Below, one piece after another: positions 1 to 12,516 of a DNA stretch of 64,000 nt. The stretch lies in contig JAKTNV010000002.1 in NCBI GenBank assembly GCA_022747635.1, positions 1,453,001-1,517,000 of the forward strand. Reading direction: 5' to 3'. Source of the DNA: Hetaerina americana (Eukaryota; Arthropoda; Insecta; Odonata; Calopterygidae). Position 1 is the stretch's first letter. Every line of letters starts with the position of its first letter. The notes under the pieces were generated by a model. The model ran no database searches. It saw nothing but the letters and a program-made list of their open reading frames with translations, and was not told the DNA's origin. Made by a program: the position numbers and the translations under genes.

Positions 1-502
1 TGAATAAAATCCGCAATGTATGCTTTCAGCATTGTTAAATAATTTATTGTTATTTTTCCCATCTTCTTCACATATTGACACAAAGTTTTGCGATGGATCG
101 ATTAAATGAATCCTAAGGACGAAATGTGTGTAATAATCTGCAATGGACCTCCTTTTTGTTGTTTTCTTTATTGATTAACGGACATTGGCAGACCATGTCA
201 GGAGAGAAGCTTCAAAAGCACGTCCTATTTTCTTCCGAGAATTTCACATGACCCACCACACAAGTGAGAACTGATGCAGCAGGATCACACGTAGTTCACT
301 TCACCTTGTTTGGACCTTTCATTTGAAAGTGAATGTTAGTCTGTAATTTCTCTCCTAAGAAATGAAAGCATTCTACTCCCTGCTCCACCGCATCCGTTGA
401 TCAACAATTTTATGCCAGTTAATTCGATATTTGTTGCCACGTCAATCATTTTTATGTAAGTACATATACACCTTTCTCTTTAAAAGTTCCCGCACACCAT
501 TT
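1..502. other. No gene seen
   Basis: AT-rich sequence with only short chance frames. No recognisable repeat or gene. Confidence 0.5.
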
Positions 503-1622
503 GGTCTGAACAATAAATACGCAAACTGGAGCAATCTAGTGGCCATGACGTGGGCTATAGACTCACCCACTTGCGCCACTAGGTGCCTGAGACCCTGTGC
601 TTGGCGCATCATTGAGCTGTGCATATGGTGCCAGCCATGTTAAATTCTATGGCCCTTGTTTTTACTGTCTATCGAAAATGGAAATTGACGCAATCACAGA
701 GCAACGAATCAACATCAAATTTTTGGTGAAGTGTGGTAAGAGTTATCAAGAAATTACTGAAATGTTGACAGTTGTTTACGGTGATAATGCCCTGAAGAAA
801 ACATCCGTTTCCAAGCAGATTAAATCAAACCAAAAAATAAAGAAAAAGCCGATCGAAAATCAAAGTCTTGCACCTGGTTTTCGTTGATGCCAAAGGAGTT
901 TTTCATCATGAAATTCTTCCCGAAGAACAAATGGTTTATGCTGAGTTCTACCCTACAGTTCTCAAGTGTTTGAGAGATTGCGTGCGTCGTGCCCAACCAA
1001 ATTTGACTCACAGCGATGGATGGATCCTCCACCATGACAATGCACCAATGCACATTCAGCATTTAGTTTCTGGCAAAAAATTCAATCACCATTCTTGATC
1101 ATCCTCCTTATTCATCAGATCTCGCCCCCTTTTTCCTATTCCCAGAATGCAAAAATGTGATGAGGGGACATCACTGGGAAGATGTGGGCACAATAAAGCA
1201 AGAAGCAAATAGACAAATAAAAATCCTAACTCCCAAGGACTTCCAACAATGCTTTGAACAGTGGAAAAGATGATGGAATATGTGCATGGCAACAAATGGA
1301 GAGCAATTAAATGAAGAATACAATGTATCTTTCCACTGTCCTTTATTTGCGTACAACCGGTTTCAATGCTCAAGCGTCATCATCAGGACGTACCTGATGA
1401 TGAGTACCTGATGATGACACTTGAGCGTTGAAACCACGTCTACGCAAATAAAGGACAGTGGAAAGATACATTGTATTCTTCATTTAATTAAAATGAATTT
1501 CCACAAGGTTGAGCTGGGAACAATTAAAGGGAGAGTACTTTGAAGGTGATGAAATCGATGTAGACTAAATTTTGCAAAATAAAGTTTTTATGGCCTCAGT
1601 TTGCGTATTTATTGGACAGACC
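503..1622 (+). mobile_element. Decayed mariner-like transposon with nested foldback
   Basis: Imperfect 26-bp TIRs (ggtctgaacaataaatacgc at 503 and the inverse, with cagtttgcgtatttattgga, ending at 1622) bound a broken mariner transposase. The N-terminus EQRINIKFLVKCGKSYQEI is at about 680-830. Most of the middle is deleted, and then VFVDAKGVFHHEILPEEQ and WILHHDNAPMH (catalytic Asp motifs) follow at 870-1060. Later reading frames contain stops. The transposase is not functional. Confidence 0.85.
1305..1497. repeat. Foldback element inserted in mariner, hammerhead-like motif in each arm
   Basis: Two arms of roughly 80 bp are inverted copies (gaatacaatgtatctttcca from 1316; its complement ends near 1480). 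They are flanked by a probable duplication aattaaatgaa / aattaaaatgaa (1305-1315 and 1486-1497). Each arm carries CTGATGA..stem..GAAACC facing outward (plus-strand copy at about 1403-1440), followed by an AATAAAGGACAG-like tail. The layout mirrors the Penelope-like copies elsewhere in the window, with different sequence. Confidence 0.7.
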
Positions 1623-2793
1623 GCATATACGAAGCTTCCAGTTACTAATTAAACTAACCCCTTAAGTAAACAAACTGACCGGTAATGACTCATCAGCACA
1701 GGAGGCAGAGTTACCAAGTCGGACATCATTGAACTCCACCTGACCAAGTGACTACGATCTACAGTTCATCTTCGCCGTCCTACAGCGTGTAACCTGCTGT
1801 GCCAGCAATGGCAAGGCACAGCTATCAGCTCAAATCAATTTTAGCTCAATGCAGACAAGTGCATTTACTGGTCATTTTATCATCACTCTGAGAAAAGGAG
1901 ATATTATTAAGATCACACGAACACGTATATTAAGACATTATCGGACACTTCTCGGAAACATACTCTTAAGCTAATTCTGCCCTGATCATAATCCCCACAC
2001 ACTGACTCTCTGACATTTTACTACCCATTCAAGCGTGTTGCCTTCCATAGTCATCTCTGCTGAACTGACAAAATTTTAAATCTTCAATAATAACAAATTA
2101 TGGTTCAGAACTTGTTTGAATAGTATGCTTCAAAGGCATCTCAAATATGCTGAACAAGCGGAGATAATAATTATGTTTCATGAACGTTTCATTCTTCTTC
2201 CAGGAGTTTCTTTTCATGATGGTTGTTTGGGTGACAACATTTCCAACTCCAGTCCTGGAGGCATTTTCTGGTTGCAGTGATTTTTATTTTGACAGCCATT
2301 TGACAGGATAGGATTTGATGACTGGATTTGAGACAAATGGAACTCTCAAGTCCAAGTCAAGTCACAAGTCCAGCCATCAAATGCTACACATATATAGAAG
2401 CAAAAATAACTTTTGGGCGACAATAATAATTTTGTCCCAAAGAAATTGGCATCGGGACAGTCACCGACCGCCTTCCTCCTTTTGGCACGAGACTGATTAA
2501 TTTGTGACTTTCAGCCCAAATAAACTAGAGAATGCCTTACTCTCTAGTAACCAAATCAATGACGAGGTAAAGTAAATATAAGAACCAGTAGGTACATCAA
2601 TTTGTCTCCATGTGATTCCAATATATGCCATGCATTCAAAACACGATCCGTATTTAGAATAAATGCTTTGAAATGTTAAATGAGGTTCACATGCCACATT
2701 CAGGAATGCATATGAACCTATGGGTGTCCTGTATGCAAGTGTCTGATTGTTACATCCAAATAACCAATTACCTTTTAAATATAACAGTTTCAG
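1623..2793. other. No gene seen
   Basis: Intergenic sequence between the mariner and the short PLE copy. Nothing recognisable apart from short chance frames. Confidence 0.5.
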
Positions 2794-3158
2794 TTTGTTG
2801 TCTCAGGCGTAACTTTGTGGAATTTGCATAACATATTGAAATGTAATGAAATAATTGACTTTGTAATTCCACACACTTTATTTAAAAACACGACCCAGGT
2901 TGCGACGTTTGATTTAGACCTACCACTCTCCTAAATCAAAAATGTAATTCTCTTTTCTTCCCAGCTACATTGTAACCTTTGTACCCCTCCGACCTCCCTC
3001 TCTGACCAACCCCCCCCCCTCCTATGATCAGAAGGTATATATAGCCAGCGTGCTTCTATGAGGACCACCTGATGATGACGTTCAACGTCGAAACCTGGGT
3101 CGTGTTTTTAAATAAAGTGTGTGGAATTACAAAGTCAATTATTTCATTACATTTCAAT
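2794..3158. mobile_element. Short inverted Penelope-like element derivative with target duplication
   Basis: The left arm (2794-2917) is an inverted copy of the right tail (to 3158). The sequence matches the ends of the larger element at 42598-44668, including TATATAGCCAGCG and GTGTGTGGAATTACAAAG. It is flanked by taacagtttcag at 2782-2793 and 3158-3169. Only a few tens of bases of coding 3' end remain. The right tail holds an intact hammerhead-like motif; the left one is truncated. Confidence 0.85.
3066..3104 (+). ncRNA. Hammerhead-ribozyme-like motif (PLE tail, copy 1)
   Basis: CAC|CTGATGA|T|GACGT-TCA-ACGTC|GAAACCTGGGTC^GTG. Stem I is CAC/GTG, stem II GACGT/ACGTC, stem III ACC/GGT with predicted cleavage after C3101. 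The core matches CUGANGA...GAAA, but there is one extra U between the CUGAUGA box and stem II. Penelope-like elements are known to carry hammerhead motifs in their terminal regions. Confidence 0.6.
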
Positions 3159-3511
3159 AACAGTTTCAGGTTTAACTTTGGGGAAATTCTTTCAAGATGA
3201 CCGTAAAAAAAGGAACTTTTTGCACTACCACATAAAGATGTGGAAGCACAAACTTTCTTTTTTTACCTTATCAATCACCTTTTAGATAAACGAATGACTT
3301 TGACTTTCATACTTTGCAAATCAAACCATTTATACACATTGATTTCAAGTTTTAAAAACCTTGATGTCTTATTCAAAACAATCATCACTGAAAAGAAATG
3401 AATAAGTTGCTAAAAAAAAGTGACACGACTAATCACACGTTTGGTCTTCAAAAAGCATTATCTAAAATCTAAAAAATCTTAACACTTCTCACAAGGTATA
3501 AACCTAAAACC

Positions 3512-5039
3512 TCAATGAATTTTCACTTTAAAGAGGAATTTGTTGGTGCTTACCACTGAAGCCAGAATCAGAAGTCCTAAAACTGAGAATGAGACCAGGA
3601 AGAAGGGCATCTGACCATCTTCCCAAAATCGCTCTCTCAGAGCACTCCATGCCACCACGACACCACCACCACCACCTCCTCCTCCATGGCTTCCCTCTTC
3701 GGCCACACCCAGAGATCCTGACGAGTTCCTGGGGTCTCCTGACATCTCCTCGTCCCCCCCAAAAGTAGTGGGGACGAGGCCGTCTTGGGGAGTAACAGAG
3801 CCACTCGGGGATACTACTGTATCTTGCGCCAATGCTACTAAGTCTGGGGCAAGTCCTGGCTCAAGATTCAACTCATTGGAGCCCACCTCAATGTGAAACA
3901 CCAATGCAGAGAAGCAACCTGTTTCAAAAAAGTGGACGGAGATAATCTTAGGCACGGGTAAAAAAAAAGTAGGAAGCCAAATGTCAGTGATTATTAAACT
4001 AAACGTAATCAAACAGTGATAGAACATCCGTTTCGTGAGACGGTTTTCACACCAAAACAGTATTAATACAAAAATATTTTGCTAACTTCATGTAACATTT
4101 TTTAAATGTATCGCTTTCATATCAACTACATAACTAATCCCAGGGTCTTAATGTTACCTGAAGCCTCTAAAATATTAATCTAGCGAAAATTTTACACACA
4201 TTAATGGATAAATTTATCCCTAATTATTCAGAATCTTCTGGTATATTTCTCCATCTAGTGAATCCAGAATCGACCATTTACATAATGCGTGCAATTAAAC
4301 ATTCAGGTTCGCGATAAATAAAATAAATACTGACAAAATATGCATTACCTATTGTATCAATTGTGTTGAGTCGTATGTGCCAGATCCCCGACTTTCAAAA
4401 CAGACCGATAGATTATCCACAGGGGCATAGGGGTTATGAATATGTACGAAAACGTAATATTCCACACTTTCCAGGGAGCAACACTTAGGGTAATAACAAT
4501 ATATTTCTATCAATATCACTGAAATTCCTAAGAAACAGCAGCAAAACACATCTCATTTGCAATTCAAGGACCACGAAAGGCATCACAATCAAGAACGAAA
4601 TGTAAACTTCCCATAGCAGCCGAAGCTGACAGGGGCGTCCTCTACATAAGTGTTTGTTTTGATGGTACGTTACCGTAAACCGATCGATCCAAGCCTTCTT
4701 GTCCACTGACCCAGAAACAGTGTACCATTATGCACAATCATACCACACATGCTTACAACTGAAAAAACATTGTAATATTTCAAAATGTTTTGCCTGTTAA
4801 TATTGCTCTTTTCTTTCGTATTTTAAAATCGACATGAACCCGATCCTTTAATGGCAAGCATTATTAATGCGGTAAAATATGGTACATTAAAATGATCTCA
4901 AAACAGCGACTATATTATGCAAACAATCGCACTATACGTCAGCATTATAACATAAAATAAATGTTCGCATACCTGGACAATCCAAACTGCTAATTGTGAT
5001 GCCCGCCAGTAATGTAAGGGAAGAATGTTTTCCAAGCAT
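3512..5039 (-). CDS. Unrecognised membrane protein gene (exon structure tentative)
   Basis: The last exon, 3512-3920, follows acceptor gaaacag|GTTGCT and encodes CFSALVFHIEVGSNELNLEP, a long Ser/Gly/acidic stretch with a poly-Gly run, and then SALRERFWEDGQMPFFLVSF plus a hydrophobic helix (LVSFSVLGLLILASVV) and short tail NKFLFKVKIH. That suggests a C-terminally anchored or type I membrane protein. An upstream exon at about 4350-4532 (acceptor tgtttcttag|, donor ATAG|GTAATG) reads VEYYVFVHIHNPYAPVDNLS. Its frame hits a stop exactly at the donor unless one G is added in the GGGG run. A candidate first exon at 4973-5039 (MLGKHSSLTLLAGITISSLD, donor CCAG|GTATGC) could be a signal sequence. I do not recognise the family. 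Confidence 0.45.
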
Positions 5040-8000
5040 ACTTATTCAGCATTCATACAGCGTAAATGGGTCCAGTTTTAATAACAATATATGAGATTAT
5101 CGAACAAAATTAGCGCATCTCAGGCAATGAAGTACATCATGGAACACGAGTGCGCTTACAAAACGTGTGGACAATCTACTGTGGCAAGATGAGATTCACG
5201 AGGAAATGATGACGGACGACGTTTGAAATTTTTCGTAAACATCCGTCTCTACTTGCACAACGTTACGGGCAGAGGAAGTAAAACAGGAAGCAATTGCGGA
5301 AATCTAAACGGAAGTTTTGAGTGCATCAGCGGATATAAAACTTCGCCTTCCATAAGTCGCAATGCTTGCATAAGAAACATATCCTATATAGCTAGATAGG
5401 TAACACGCTCCACATGTCACTCCTCTCCCTCACGTGGAAAGAGCTTACAACAATTACATTAGTAACCCCACAACTCTATTTTGCGAAATTCGATAAATCA
5501 TACTTTCTCACCTCCATAGTAAGTATCCAGTAGCAGTAAATACATGGACTAAAATTTCGACATCAACTGCCGTAAAATGAACATTTTCCGAATACTAGTT
5601 ATAACACGGATACGATGAATACCGTAAACACCTACATGCGGTGACCTTCACAAAGAAAATAAAACAGTACTCCAAACTGGTTGTTATCAATGAGCATTTC
5701 CATAAGATGGTATAGGAACAGATTGCCTGTTATGATTGGTCACAAGGATTCGAGTAGCCAATCAGACAGTGGTAACTCTGGTAGGCACGCTGTAATTTTG
5801 AATTTTTTTAGAAATTTTGATTGCGCGCATTTATTTCATAATCATTAATACGTTTATTGTGATGTTTCATCAAAATTCTTAATGGTAGATAAGTTTAACT
5901 ATACGAAAATGATATTTTAAATCCTTAGTTCTTGTAAATCAAAAGTTTCTTTAAACCTTAAAAAATGCCATTGCAAAAGGTACACCTCTGTGATTGTGTT
6001 TATTCGTATTATTATCCGCTGTGTATTTATGAGCCTTTTGTGTAATTTTTTGGTGATCCAGAGTTCTGTGAACCCTTTAATTGTATCCATAACTATACTG
6101 GCATTTAAATTAATGGAAGATTATTTATACCATAGCTATTTTATGTCCAGCGTAAAATTACCCGTTACAAAAATGCACTACTGTTTCAACGTGATCAGAA
6201 ATCGCTGCTGGGTGGTTTAAATGTGTTTAAGTTTTTGAAAAGGCGCTAAAATGGTTATTACGTGTCCAGGGGTTTTGCATTCGTTTGGCCCATGAGAAAG
6301 TTAGATTTAGTAGCTTCCCTACTTTTTACTTTCGTAACCACACACCCATTTTTGAAAATTGCAAACATGCTAATAAAATGTGCCATAGCTCAAACTTACC
6401 ACGTTCAGTTCGATAGGAATATGAAAGCAGTGGGTATAGTTGTTAATGCTTATGTTTATCAGGATCTTACTACAAACTACTATCACTTCGAAATGTACAA
6501 TTTTAACCTGCCCTTATATATACCCAATTTATTCATGCTGGCTGCAAGGTTATTTATATGGAAGGTTTTTGCGACTCTTATATTCAACAGCATTACCGGA
6601 ACTTAATAGAGGTTTACGATTTTTAGTTAATTGAATAAGAGAGATTGGTATCATGCATTCAGAGAAAAATCAGATCCTGGTAGATGAACACTAGATAGGA
6701 AATCGTCTATTTAAAAAAACCAGTTCATGTAGTCATGCTCCCCACGTACATAGATTTGAAACTAGATTATGGGGTTCACATATACTCTCTTTCCCAGGAA
6801 GCTTCGAATTCACAAGTAGATTCCAGGAATCATATGTTATGTATCTCCTAAGTTTTCTTCTAAAACCTTCAGGAGGATTTTGGGCATATTCTTCGGCAAG
6901 AATTCACGAAATCAATCCACTTTTATATGTCTTCCCTAATTTTGGAATATGGACACCAATTAAACCGTTATTTAGGTGTTAGGAAATCATCCATTTGCCA
7001 TTGATCAGGAATTGAAGGGGAGCAGGTGTCAGGGTCACCATACATTGACATTTCTTGGAAATACTCTTTATTTGTGACCTTGGAGATGAGAATTAGAGTA
7101 TTTGCTAGAATGTTCCATGCATTGAAAAATTTGTAATACTATATGTGCATTTTTGATCATGCATATATAGGTTTCCTTTTTTGGAACTATTTTTTTATTT
7201 TTTTTCCTAAATTCCATTTAAATCTTTCCTGCATTTAACTCTGAGATATTAAGGCTGAAATGAGATTCTACATGGAGCAATTATCATCTCTGCTGCCAGT
7301 GTAACTGGGTAACTGTAATACCTGCAAACGGAACACAGAAACCCTCCACCATATTAATGATTTGATCAATGGGAGGGGCTGCCAATGTATTTGCATCACA
7401 TAAGATGATTCTGGAAGACTATCTTTTACCTAATCCAGAATTAATATGTGGGATTCCTCATTGAAGCCATCACTTCTGGGCTATCAATGGAGCATATAAA
7501 ATACCCAAATGGAAAAAAGAGACACTGCAGTAAGATTTTTCAAATGATCTTATGACATGCAGCTGCCTCAGGATCACTTTCAATATTCCAACACATTTCA
7601 TGCCTTAATTAAAAACGTCTCTTTTTATACATTTCATGCCATTCTTTTGGGAAGTATTTTCGGTTACAAGTATCCTTTCTAAATTTGAAAGTAGCTCCAG
7701 CCGTCAGGATTTGCTGCTTTAAACCAGCTGCATTACATGATACATATTTGGATCACAAAATAATATCCTGATTTTCTGCCTACTCCATACATTATGATAC
7801 AATTTACATTGGCAAGAAATGAACATGCTCAATGAGGGAGGGCGAAGCCATTTTTGTACTAATTAATTTCTTCCATTTTACAAAGTAATCACTCCTGCCT
7901 TTCACAACACCTCAGCAGTGATTCTCTTATTCTGATTTAGAATCTAAGAATAGCTCTGTAAGATATCTTGTAAACTAGGTATCTTCCAGAGCCTTTCCAG

Positions 8001-8169
8001 TTCTGTCCTCCATGATTAAGTAATTCCCAAGTAATGTAAGATTAGGTGCTTTCCTGGCGTATTTGCTTCCACTGGGTCTTAAACCCCTGACCCAGTGGAA
8101 GGCCCGAGAAAACTTCATCAATTCCTGAGTAAATTCTTCTTGAAGGTGGCAACAGATTCAGAATTAGTT
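5040..8169. other. No gene seen; possible promoter side of the unknown gene
   Basis: AT-rich. A plus-strand frame at 6262-6606 (114 codons) has no recognisable domain and AT-driven composition, so it is probably chance. The part just upstream of 5040 would hold the promoter if the tentative first exon is right. Confidence 0.45.
7737..7945. repeat. Diverged copy of 10604-10850
   Basis: Both stretches share, in the same order, catatttggatcacaaaata, atacaatttaca, ggcaagaaatg, gggagggc, tactcctg and cctcagcagtgattctta/ctta. It is a local duplication of sequence that, at 10.6-10.85 kb, lies downstream of the ASAP stop codon. Confidence 0.65.
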
Positions 8170-8330
8170 GTAGTTTTGAGGGGAGGCGACCGATAGCCGA
8201 GGTCATTAGGGATGGACGGGAAAGGATTAAGGGTGGAGAGAAATCCGGCATCAGCATTAGCTTACTCTTAATGAAAGGCACCTAGGGGTCCGCAGCTTTA
8301 CCCCACCATTCCGAACCCCATATTCAGAAT
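8170..8330 (-). repeat. SINE family A, 3' fragment
   Basis: Shares the 3' body of the family (gaggggaggcgaccgatagc, ggtggagagaaatccggcat) with 38900-39065 in the opposite orientation. The tRNA-like head is absent. Confidence 0.65.
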
Positions 8331-8499
8331 TAGCTGATGGTACCAATATTTATTATGAGACATTACTTTCATCAATACCATATACTGAATATCTGGTAAA
8401 AAGTGATTCGCTAATAAATCCTTTCCTATATATTTAATGATCATTAGGAACTCTATGAGAGGATAGTCTTCAAATTGTATCTCTGCTTTCCCTTTTTAG

Positions 8500-8797
8500 T
8501 TTTTTACGGGAGGCAACCAACAGCAAAGGTCATTTCGGCCATTATGGATGGATGGGAAAGGAAGGGTGGAGAGAAACCCTTCATGGGCATTTGCCTTCTT
8601 TTTTGAAAGGTGCTAAGGGGTCAGCAGTTCGATGTCCCATCTGACAGACATCGTACTCACTCAAAAGTTCTCTCCACAAAGCACCTCGGGTAGGGATCTG
8701 GATATCACTAAAAAATATTTGTCTTCAAATTTGAACCCGGGCCCTCTCAATGGGAAGCCTGTAGGTTAGCCACTTCACCATCTCTATCCCCCTCTCT
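8500..8797 (-). repeat. tRNA-derived SINE (family A), diverged copy
   Basis: The minus strand reads an A-box-like GATGGTGAAGTGGCTAACC, then the B-box GGGCCCGGGTTCAAATTTG (8729-8747), then a body ending near TGACCTTTGCTGTTGGTTGC. It is collinear with 38791-39065. Confidence 0.7.
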
Positions 8798-8999
8798 GCT
8801 TTTCCGTGTAGCTCAGTGAGAATTAATATCACACCCTATTAGCAGGTCCATTTTCCAGAAAAGAGGACAGGTAGGTCTAATCATCACCTCCTCCCTGACC
8901 TGGAATGAAAGTATTATAGAGGATAGACCTCCGTGAGTAAACTGGGTTTGGCTCCAAGCACAGACAAATTTCCTTGATTGAGTTCATTAGAACAACTTG

Positions 9000-11900
9000 C
9001 CTCCAGCCAAATTAGGTCCATACATTTCTTGACGACGGCTCCAGAATAAGGGCTATTTTTTCTTACCTTCAGTAAAATCTGCTCAAAATAATGTTGAAGC
9101 ATTTGGTTCAAGTTTCATAAGCATTTAGAAAATCGATCAATTTTATCAAGTTCGCAGGTATGGGTAAGTATGGATCTTGGTACTTTCCAAAAGAAAAGCA
9201 TTTTGATTCCAAAGTCATGCAATAAAATAGTGCCTTTTCATATAATCATGGGAAAATGAGCAAAAAGGAATGACAAAAAATGACACTGTGCAGCACTTGA
9301 TGGAAATTATTTCTTTGATTTACATATTTAAGGTCTTACAACAAAAATGTCCTCAGTTAAAGCACTATTTGAAGAGCACCTTCTTAACATTTTGTCTGTC
9401 ATTGGCTTTAGACAACACAGCAATGAGCATGAAAATGTTTACACACTGGACAAAAAGTTAACTGAAACAATGTATACAGAAACAGGAATATCTTTGATCA
9501 TAACAATTCTCATACTACATATACATACAAACACTTCACTTGAATAAATCATGCCTTCATTCAGAAGAAATAATAACAAAATAAAAAACTTTGATATTAT
9601 GAAAACAATATTAAGTAACACAAGAGGGATTCACATAACATTGAGTCATATAAGTTAATATTAAGAAGGTCATGAAACAGGTTGACTTAATTGAGGACTT
9701 ACGTGTTTTTTTAAAATGTTTCTCCTATAATAAATAGTAATATATAATTAAATCTAATCATTGTATATTTTCAGCAAGCAGAATTAAATACAAAAAAGTA
9801 ATTTAATTAACTATAGGATAGACATACGGAACAATATTGGAACAGTTTGTTCATCTATTAACAGCTTTGATTATTTTCATTGAAACGAAATCAAGGTGAC
9901 CGTGTCAACCAGGTTTTAAAAGAAATACTAGTATGGCTCCTTTCACAGATTAATCACAGACTTCATAGTACTCAACCTCCTATGCAGAAAGTTTCTATTA
10001 ACTGAACAATACTGCATTTAGAGTGGGTCTAGTATAGGACAAAAGATATAAATAGTTTTATATCTCAAGAACTGGTTCTTCCAGAGATGTAGACATTTTT
10101 GAAACATCCATTCTTTCAAGCCATATAATTTACTAAGAGAAAATGAATGCATACTTTTATTATCTTTCTTAAACAACATAGTCTCTAATCCAAATGCCAG
10201 CTAAGTTTTTCTGTTTTAGTCAGTGATTAATTTAGATTTTCTGATTTTCAGTGATTAATTTAGAAACCTGTTTTACTTTTTTATCTCAACTCTAAAGAGT
10301 GCCGAATAATTAAGAACTTGATCCATTTGATCATCTCAACTGGTTTGAACAACCATCTTTTGACCATGTATCATTAAGCAGCTTTTTCAACTGGTGTTTC
10401 TTTGGGAGGATCTCACCATTCCAAAACAGAAAAATCAAAACTAAAACTGAGTAATTTTAAACACTGGGGACTATAATTAAATATGTTACAACTGAGGTTA
10501 AAAGAAAAATAAATTTTTAAAACAGTTTATAATGGTATTTTTGTGTGTTTATATATATATATACTGTACATAATCACATATATGTATATTCCTATTTACA
10601 TTTATCATATTTGGATCACAAAATAATTAATGTTTTTCCACATATTTACACGTTCTCCCTTTGATACAATTTACACAGAGAGGCAAGAAATGCACTGAGA
10701 GTGCACATCCTCAATAAAAGAGGGCAAGAGGGAGGGCTAAGCCATATGTACACTGATTAATCTCTTTGGTTTCACAAGGGAATTACTCCTGTCCTTCACA
10801 TCCCCTCAGCAGTGATTCTTATGCCCTTAGCCTCATAGAATATTTCCAAGCTTAAGTTCTAAAACATTTGTAGCACAAAGCACAGTAGAATAATTCTCAC
10901 TTTGAAACATACTCTGTTTTCTGGTAACAAAACGCATGAGAGCAGGAATGGCAAACTCTCTTGAGATACATAAATAACAAGCTCATGAATTAGAAGATCT
11001 ATTCACATCACATATCTATCTCCTCTATTTTTTTCATTGAACTTCACTCCTGCAAGTCTTTTACCTTCTACGATCCATGTCTTGGCTTTAGAAATAACAT
11101 TAGGATCTTGCAAAGCGACTGAACTCACTCATTCTTTGTCCAGTAAAACATACAACAATGAGAAAGATGATAAGAATTGAACACAATCAAAACATCACAA
11201 TTTCCTGAAAGGGGAACAAATATGCCATTTTGAAGACATTGAATGAAAAAGCACAAAATAAAATCTTAATTCAGTTATGTATGCCTTAAAAATACTTGCA
11301 GCCTGAAGAACTTTTGTAGAAAATATATTGAACACTTTTTAGGCAGTTACTTTAGCAATTTTATCATAATTGATTGATGACGATATTCAATGTGATATAC
11401 TTTTCCAACATTTCTCACAAATGAGAAATCACATAATTTGGTTAACAGAAAGTCTTGAGTGTTTCTCTTTCAAATAATCAACCTTCATAAATGAGTAAAG
11501 TACCAAAATGCACAAACATTCAAGTTTTAGAAATATAAGTTCAAGCACATGAGAAAAGCCACATTAAATCATGTTTTACACTATAGTATATCACTTTATT
11601 ACATGAAGAAATCCTTTGGCATAAAGTGTCAAAAAACAACTATTGTGATGTCTGTCTCACACTTTTACTTCATAATCCATAAAATGTGAGTAAAAACTCA
11701 TATTTACTCTAAATGGCCATGACAAAATTTGAAAATTAAAAAAATTGTTATAGATAGGTAGAAGTTAATCTACTTCTTCAACAGAACATGAATGACGATA
11801 AACATTTTAATGATGGACTAACATCAGAAAAATGAGAAAAACAAGTTCATTAGCAATACAGCTCACCACTTTTGAGATAGAACTAAATAACAAGAGAGGA

Positions 11901-12219
11901 GGAAAAGATAGCCTGTATATGTACTTTGAATTACATAAACGGGGATTTCACCAAGCATGAAGAGATCTTTTGAAATTTGTTAGTCAAGCTTTTGAAACTC
12001 ACAGAAACAATTATTTATGGTTCAAAGCCATTAAAAAAGCAAATACACATAGAAATTCAGCACTTATGATACACTGCGTAATAGTGTAAAAATGAATCAC
12101 CACCACTGAGAGCATCTGAAGCTTCAGGATTCACTAGAAGAACGCCTCTCAAGCCAATGACGGGCGAGTCACCTCCCTTCCAGGCATTGCATTTGTGGGC
12201 AGAGGAGGACACTTGCCAT
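9000..12219 (-). other. Probable ASAP 3'UTR and downstream flank
   Basis: No coding signal is visible. AT-rich sequence follows the ASAP stop codon. Minus-strand AATAAA hexamers occur (for example near 11592), but I cannot pick the real polyadenylation site. The stretch 10604-10850 has a diverged copy at 7737-7945. Confidence 0.4.
10604..10850. repeat. Partner of the duplication at 7737
   Basis: See 7737-7945. If the ASAP 3'UTR reaches this far, it is a duplicated UTR piece. No transposon ends are visible around either copy. Confidence 0.65.
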
Positions 12220-12516
12220 TCAGTCACTCAGCATGTGCACAAAACTGACGGGAAACATTCCCCTACGGCTAGGATCCCCTTCCACCCTGCCTTCCATCCA
12301 GTTGTCATCCTCTGTCTGATCGTCAGTCACTATTATCACTTCACCCTCTCGGAAAGACAGCTCATCTTCATTGTCTGCTTCACAGTCGTAAAGAGCCCGG
12401 CAGCGCCGCAAAATTGACGATGCATTCCTGGATGCCATGCCCTCATTATCCGCCACTCCACCACTGCCTGCATCATCCCGTGGACCGTTTGACAGGATGC
12501 CACTGTTCTCCAAATT
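12220..12516 (-). CDS. Asap: ASAP last exon q: SH3 domain and stop
   Basis: Acceptor cccttcag|AATTTG, phase 0, ends at TGA (12220-12222). Encodes a Gly/Asn-rich lead and then [40 protein letters not shown] and [15 protein letters not shown]. ALYDCxADNxDELxFxEG and the terminal FPVSFVHxxxD are diagnostic of the ASAP C-terminal SH3 domain, which binds FAK-type proline motifs in vertebrates. Confidence 0.97.
   Translation of the reverse strand, partial: NLENSGILSNGPRDDAGSGGVADNEGMASRNASSILRRCRALYDCEADNEDELSFREGEVIIVTDDQTEDDNWMEGRVEGDPSRRGMFPVSFVHMLSD

Noticed and set aside
4616..4673. Possible short intron in the unknown gene (GTAACG...CTGTCAG)
   Set aside because: A multiple of three long without a stop and too short for comfort. 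Reading through is equally consistent.
6262..6606. 114-codon plus frame with hydrophobic stretches
   Set aside because: Composition follows the AT-rich background, no recognisable domain, no splice context.
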